Positions 12,792 through 13,681 of a stretch of DNA of 13,681 bases are shown piece after piece. The number at the start of each line of letters is the position of its first letter. The stretch's first letter is position 1. Source of the DNA: UBA4582 sp047629195 (GTDB taxonomy: Bacteria > Pseudomonadota > Gammaproteobacteria > Pseudomonadales > Azotimanducaceae); assembly GCA_047629195.1 (NCBI GenBank), contig JBLHWY010000166.1, positions 1-13,681 on the forward strand, written 5' to 3'. The notes beneath the pieces were generated by a model that saw only the letters and a list, made by a program, of their open reading frames with translations, made no database searches and had not been told where the DNA came from. The position numbers and the translations under genes are program-made.

Positions 12792-13469
12792 ATGGATAAT
12801 AGCCTCATCTTTGATATTAACGCCAAGCACATTCCAAGATACATCGCTGTTGAGGGACCCATTGGGGTAGGTAAAACAACATTAGCTAAGATGCTGGCGA
12901 AGACATTTAATTACGAGACGTTACTTGAATCACCCGAAACCAATCCATTTTTAGACCGTTTTTATCAAAACCAGAAACAATTCGCGCTGCCAACGCAACT
13001 TTTCTTCCTCTTCGAACGAGCACGTAAAATACAAAGCATGCGTCAGGGTGATATGTTCGAGCCTGTAACCGTGGCTGATTTCTTATTAGAAAAAGACAGA
13101 CTCTTTGCCCTGTTAAACCTTGATCCAGATGAAATGGCGCTTTATAACAACATCAACACGCATCTGGCGATTGCTGCACCTGCGCCAGATTTAGTCATAT
13201 ACTTACAAGCGCCGATATCAGTGCTGCAAAGCAGGATCCAGCAACGTGGCACCAAGTCTGATCTAAGCATAGACAAATCTTATCTGTCTAAGCTAATAGA
13301 TGCGTACACGGCGTTTTTCCATTATTACAATGACTCGCCTTTATTAATCGTGAACGCTTCTGAACTGGACCTGACGAATGGACAACAGGACTACCAACAA
13401 TTTGTTAACTTCATGCTAACGGTTAAGTCCGGTCGGCACTATTACAATCCCAAGCCTTCGATCATTTAA
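12792..13469 (+). CDS. Deoxynucleoside kinase family protein
   Basis: This 225-residue protein has a P-loop, EGPIGVGKTTLAK (21-33, with K28). After it come LFFLFERARKI (70-80), ADFLLEKDRLFA (95-106, in place of the DRS-type catalytic motif), VIYLQAPISVLQSRIQQRG (135-153, the lid region) and SYLSKLIDAY (163-172). These follow the deoxyadenosine/deoxyguanosine/thymidine kinase superfamily, which phosphorylates deoxynucleosides for salvage. The substrate is not readable from sequence. The start ATG 12792 has AAGG 4 nt upstream. It lies 104 bases after pcnB and 30 bases before pgi, all on one strand. In many gammaproteobacteria a kinase of this kind is encoded next to folK and panBC; here those partners are missing. 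Confidence 0.85.
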   Translation: MDNSLIFDINAKHIPRYIAVEGPIGVGKTTLAKMLAKTFNYETLLESPETNPFLDRFYQNQKQFALPTQLFFLFERARKIQSMRQGDMFEPVTVADFLLEKDRLFALLNLDPDEMALYNNINTHLAIAAPAPDLVIYLQAPISVLQSRIQQRGTKSDLSIDKSYLSKLIDAYTAFFHYYNDSPLLIVNASELDLTNGQQDYQQFVNFMLTVKSGRHYYNPKPSII

Positions 13470-13499
13470 ATCAGGTTTACAAGCAGTGTTATAAAAACT

Positions 13500-13681
13500 A
13501 TGTCTATAAAATTGACCCCAGCATGGAAAGCACTGGAAGCTCACGCTCAAATAGTGAAGGATAGCTCGATCGCCTCATATTTTAGTCAGGAACAGGATCG
13601 GGCGACGAGCAGGATAATAAGCACCTGCGGATTAACACTCGACTATTCTAAGAGTCGAGCAGATGCGAAGACGTTTGAGCT
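13500..13681 (+). CDS. pgi: Glucose-6-phosphate isomerase, N-terminal 60 residues (cut by window edge)
   Basis: ATG at 13500 opens a frame that runs past the end of the window. Its first residues, LTPAWKALEAHAQ, and a later LTLDYSKSRAD match the N-terminus of cytosolic glucose-6-phosphate isomerase, which interconverts glucose-6-phosphate and fructose-6-phosphate. Only about one ninth of the protein (normally about 550 residues) is present, so the active site is not visible. There is no strong ribosome-binding site. The gene follows the kinase after 30 bases. In pseudomonads pgi is also downstream of pcnB, but behind folK, panB and panC. Confidence 0.9.
   Translation, partial: MSIKLTPAWKALEAHAQIVKDSSIASYFSQEQDRATSRIISTCGLTLDYSKSRADAKTFE

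Overview
The window looks like core chromosome of a free-living gammaproteobacterium of moderate G+C, probably a marine relative of Pseudomonas in the broad Pseudomonadales/Cellvibrionales group. The gene order sfsA, aminotransferase, dksA, gluQRS, (cbrX), cbrA, cbrB, [crcZ position], pcnB, ... pgi resembles the pseudomonad order as I remember it. The proteins match those families clearly, but the A+T content and several local differences argue against Pseudomonas itself. No mobile element, tRNA, rRNA or CRISPR array is visible.

Left part (1-2245, minus strand): a class I aminotransferase, sfsA and the start of a FecCD/BtuC-type ABC permease are read leftward. sfsA and the permease are directly abutted. 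Middle-left (2574-4630, plus strand): dksA, which carries a lysine/alanine-rich N-terminal extension of about 225 residues, is followed by gluQRS. An SGNH/GDSL-type hydrolase (4661-5830, minus) is convergent with gluQRS and divergent from the cbr genes. It is not part of the arrangement I know from pseudomonads.

Centre (5990-11226): a complete CbrA/CbrB-type carbon-nitrogen regulatory module. A small membrane protein (CbrX-like) sits 4 nt before the SLC5-fused histidine kinase CbrA. A 312-base gap with several inverted repeats follows, then the NtrC-family activator CbrB. Downstream of cbrB are palindromic GTAAC/GTTAC sites, a near-consensus sigma-54 promoter, five copies of an AATAATAATAAGAAAC-like unit plus a degenerate sixth, and an intrinsic terminator. 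Together these predict a CbrB- and RpoN-dependent small RNA of about 175 nt at the crcZ position. It would act as a compact CrcZ analogue that titrates Hfq/Crc through its AAN repeats. This is the most interesting item in the window.

Right part (11392-13681, plus): pcnB (poly(A) polymerase I), a deoxynucleoside-kinase-family protein and the start of pgi. The folK, panB and panC genes expected between pcnB and pgi in pseudomonads are not here.

All identifications come from reading motifs and remembered family sequences. No database search was run.
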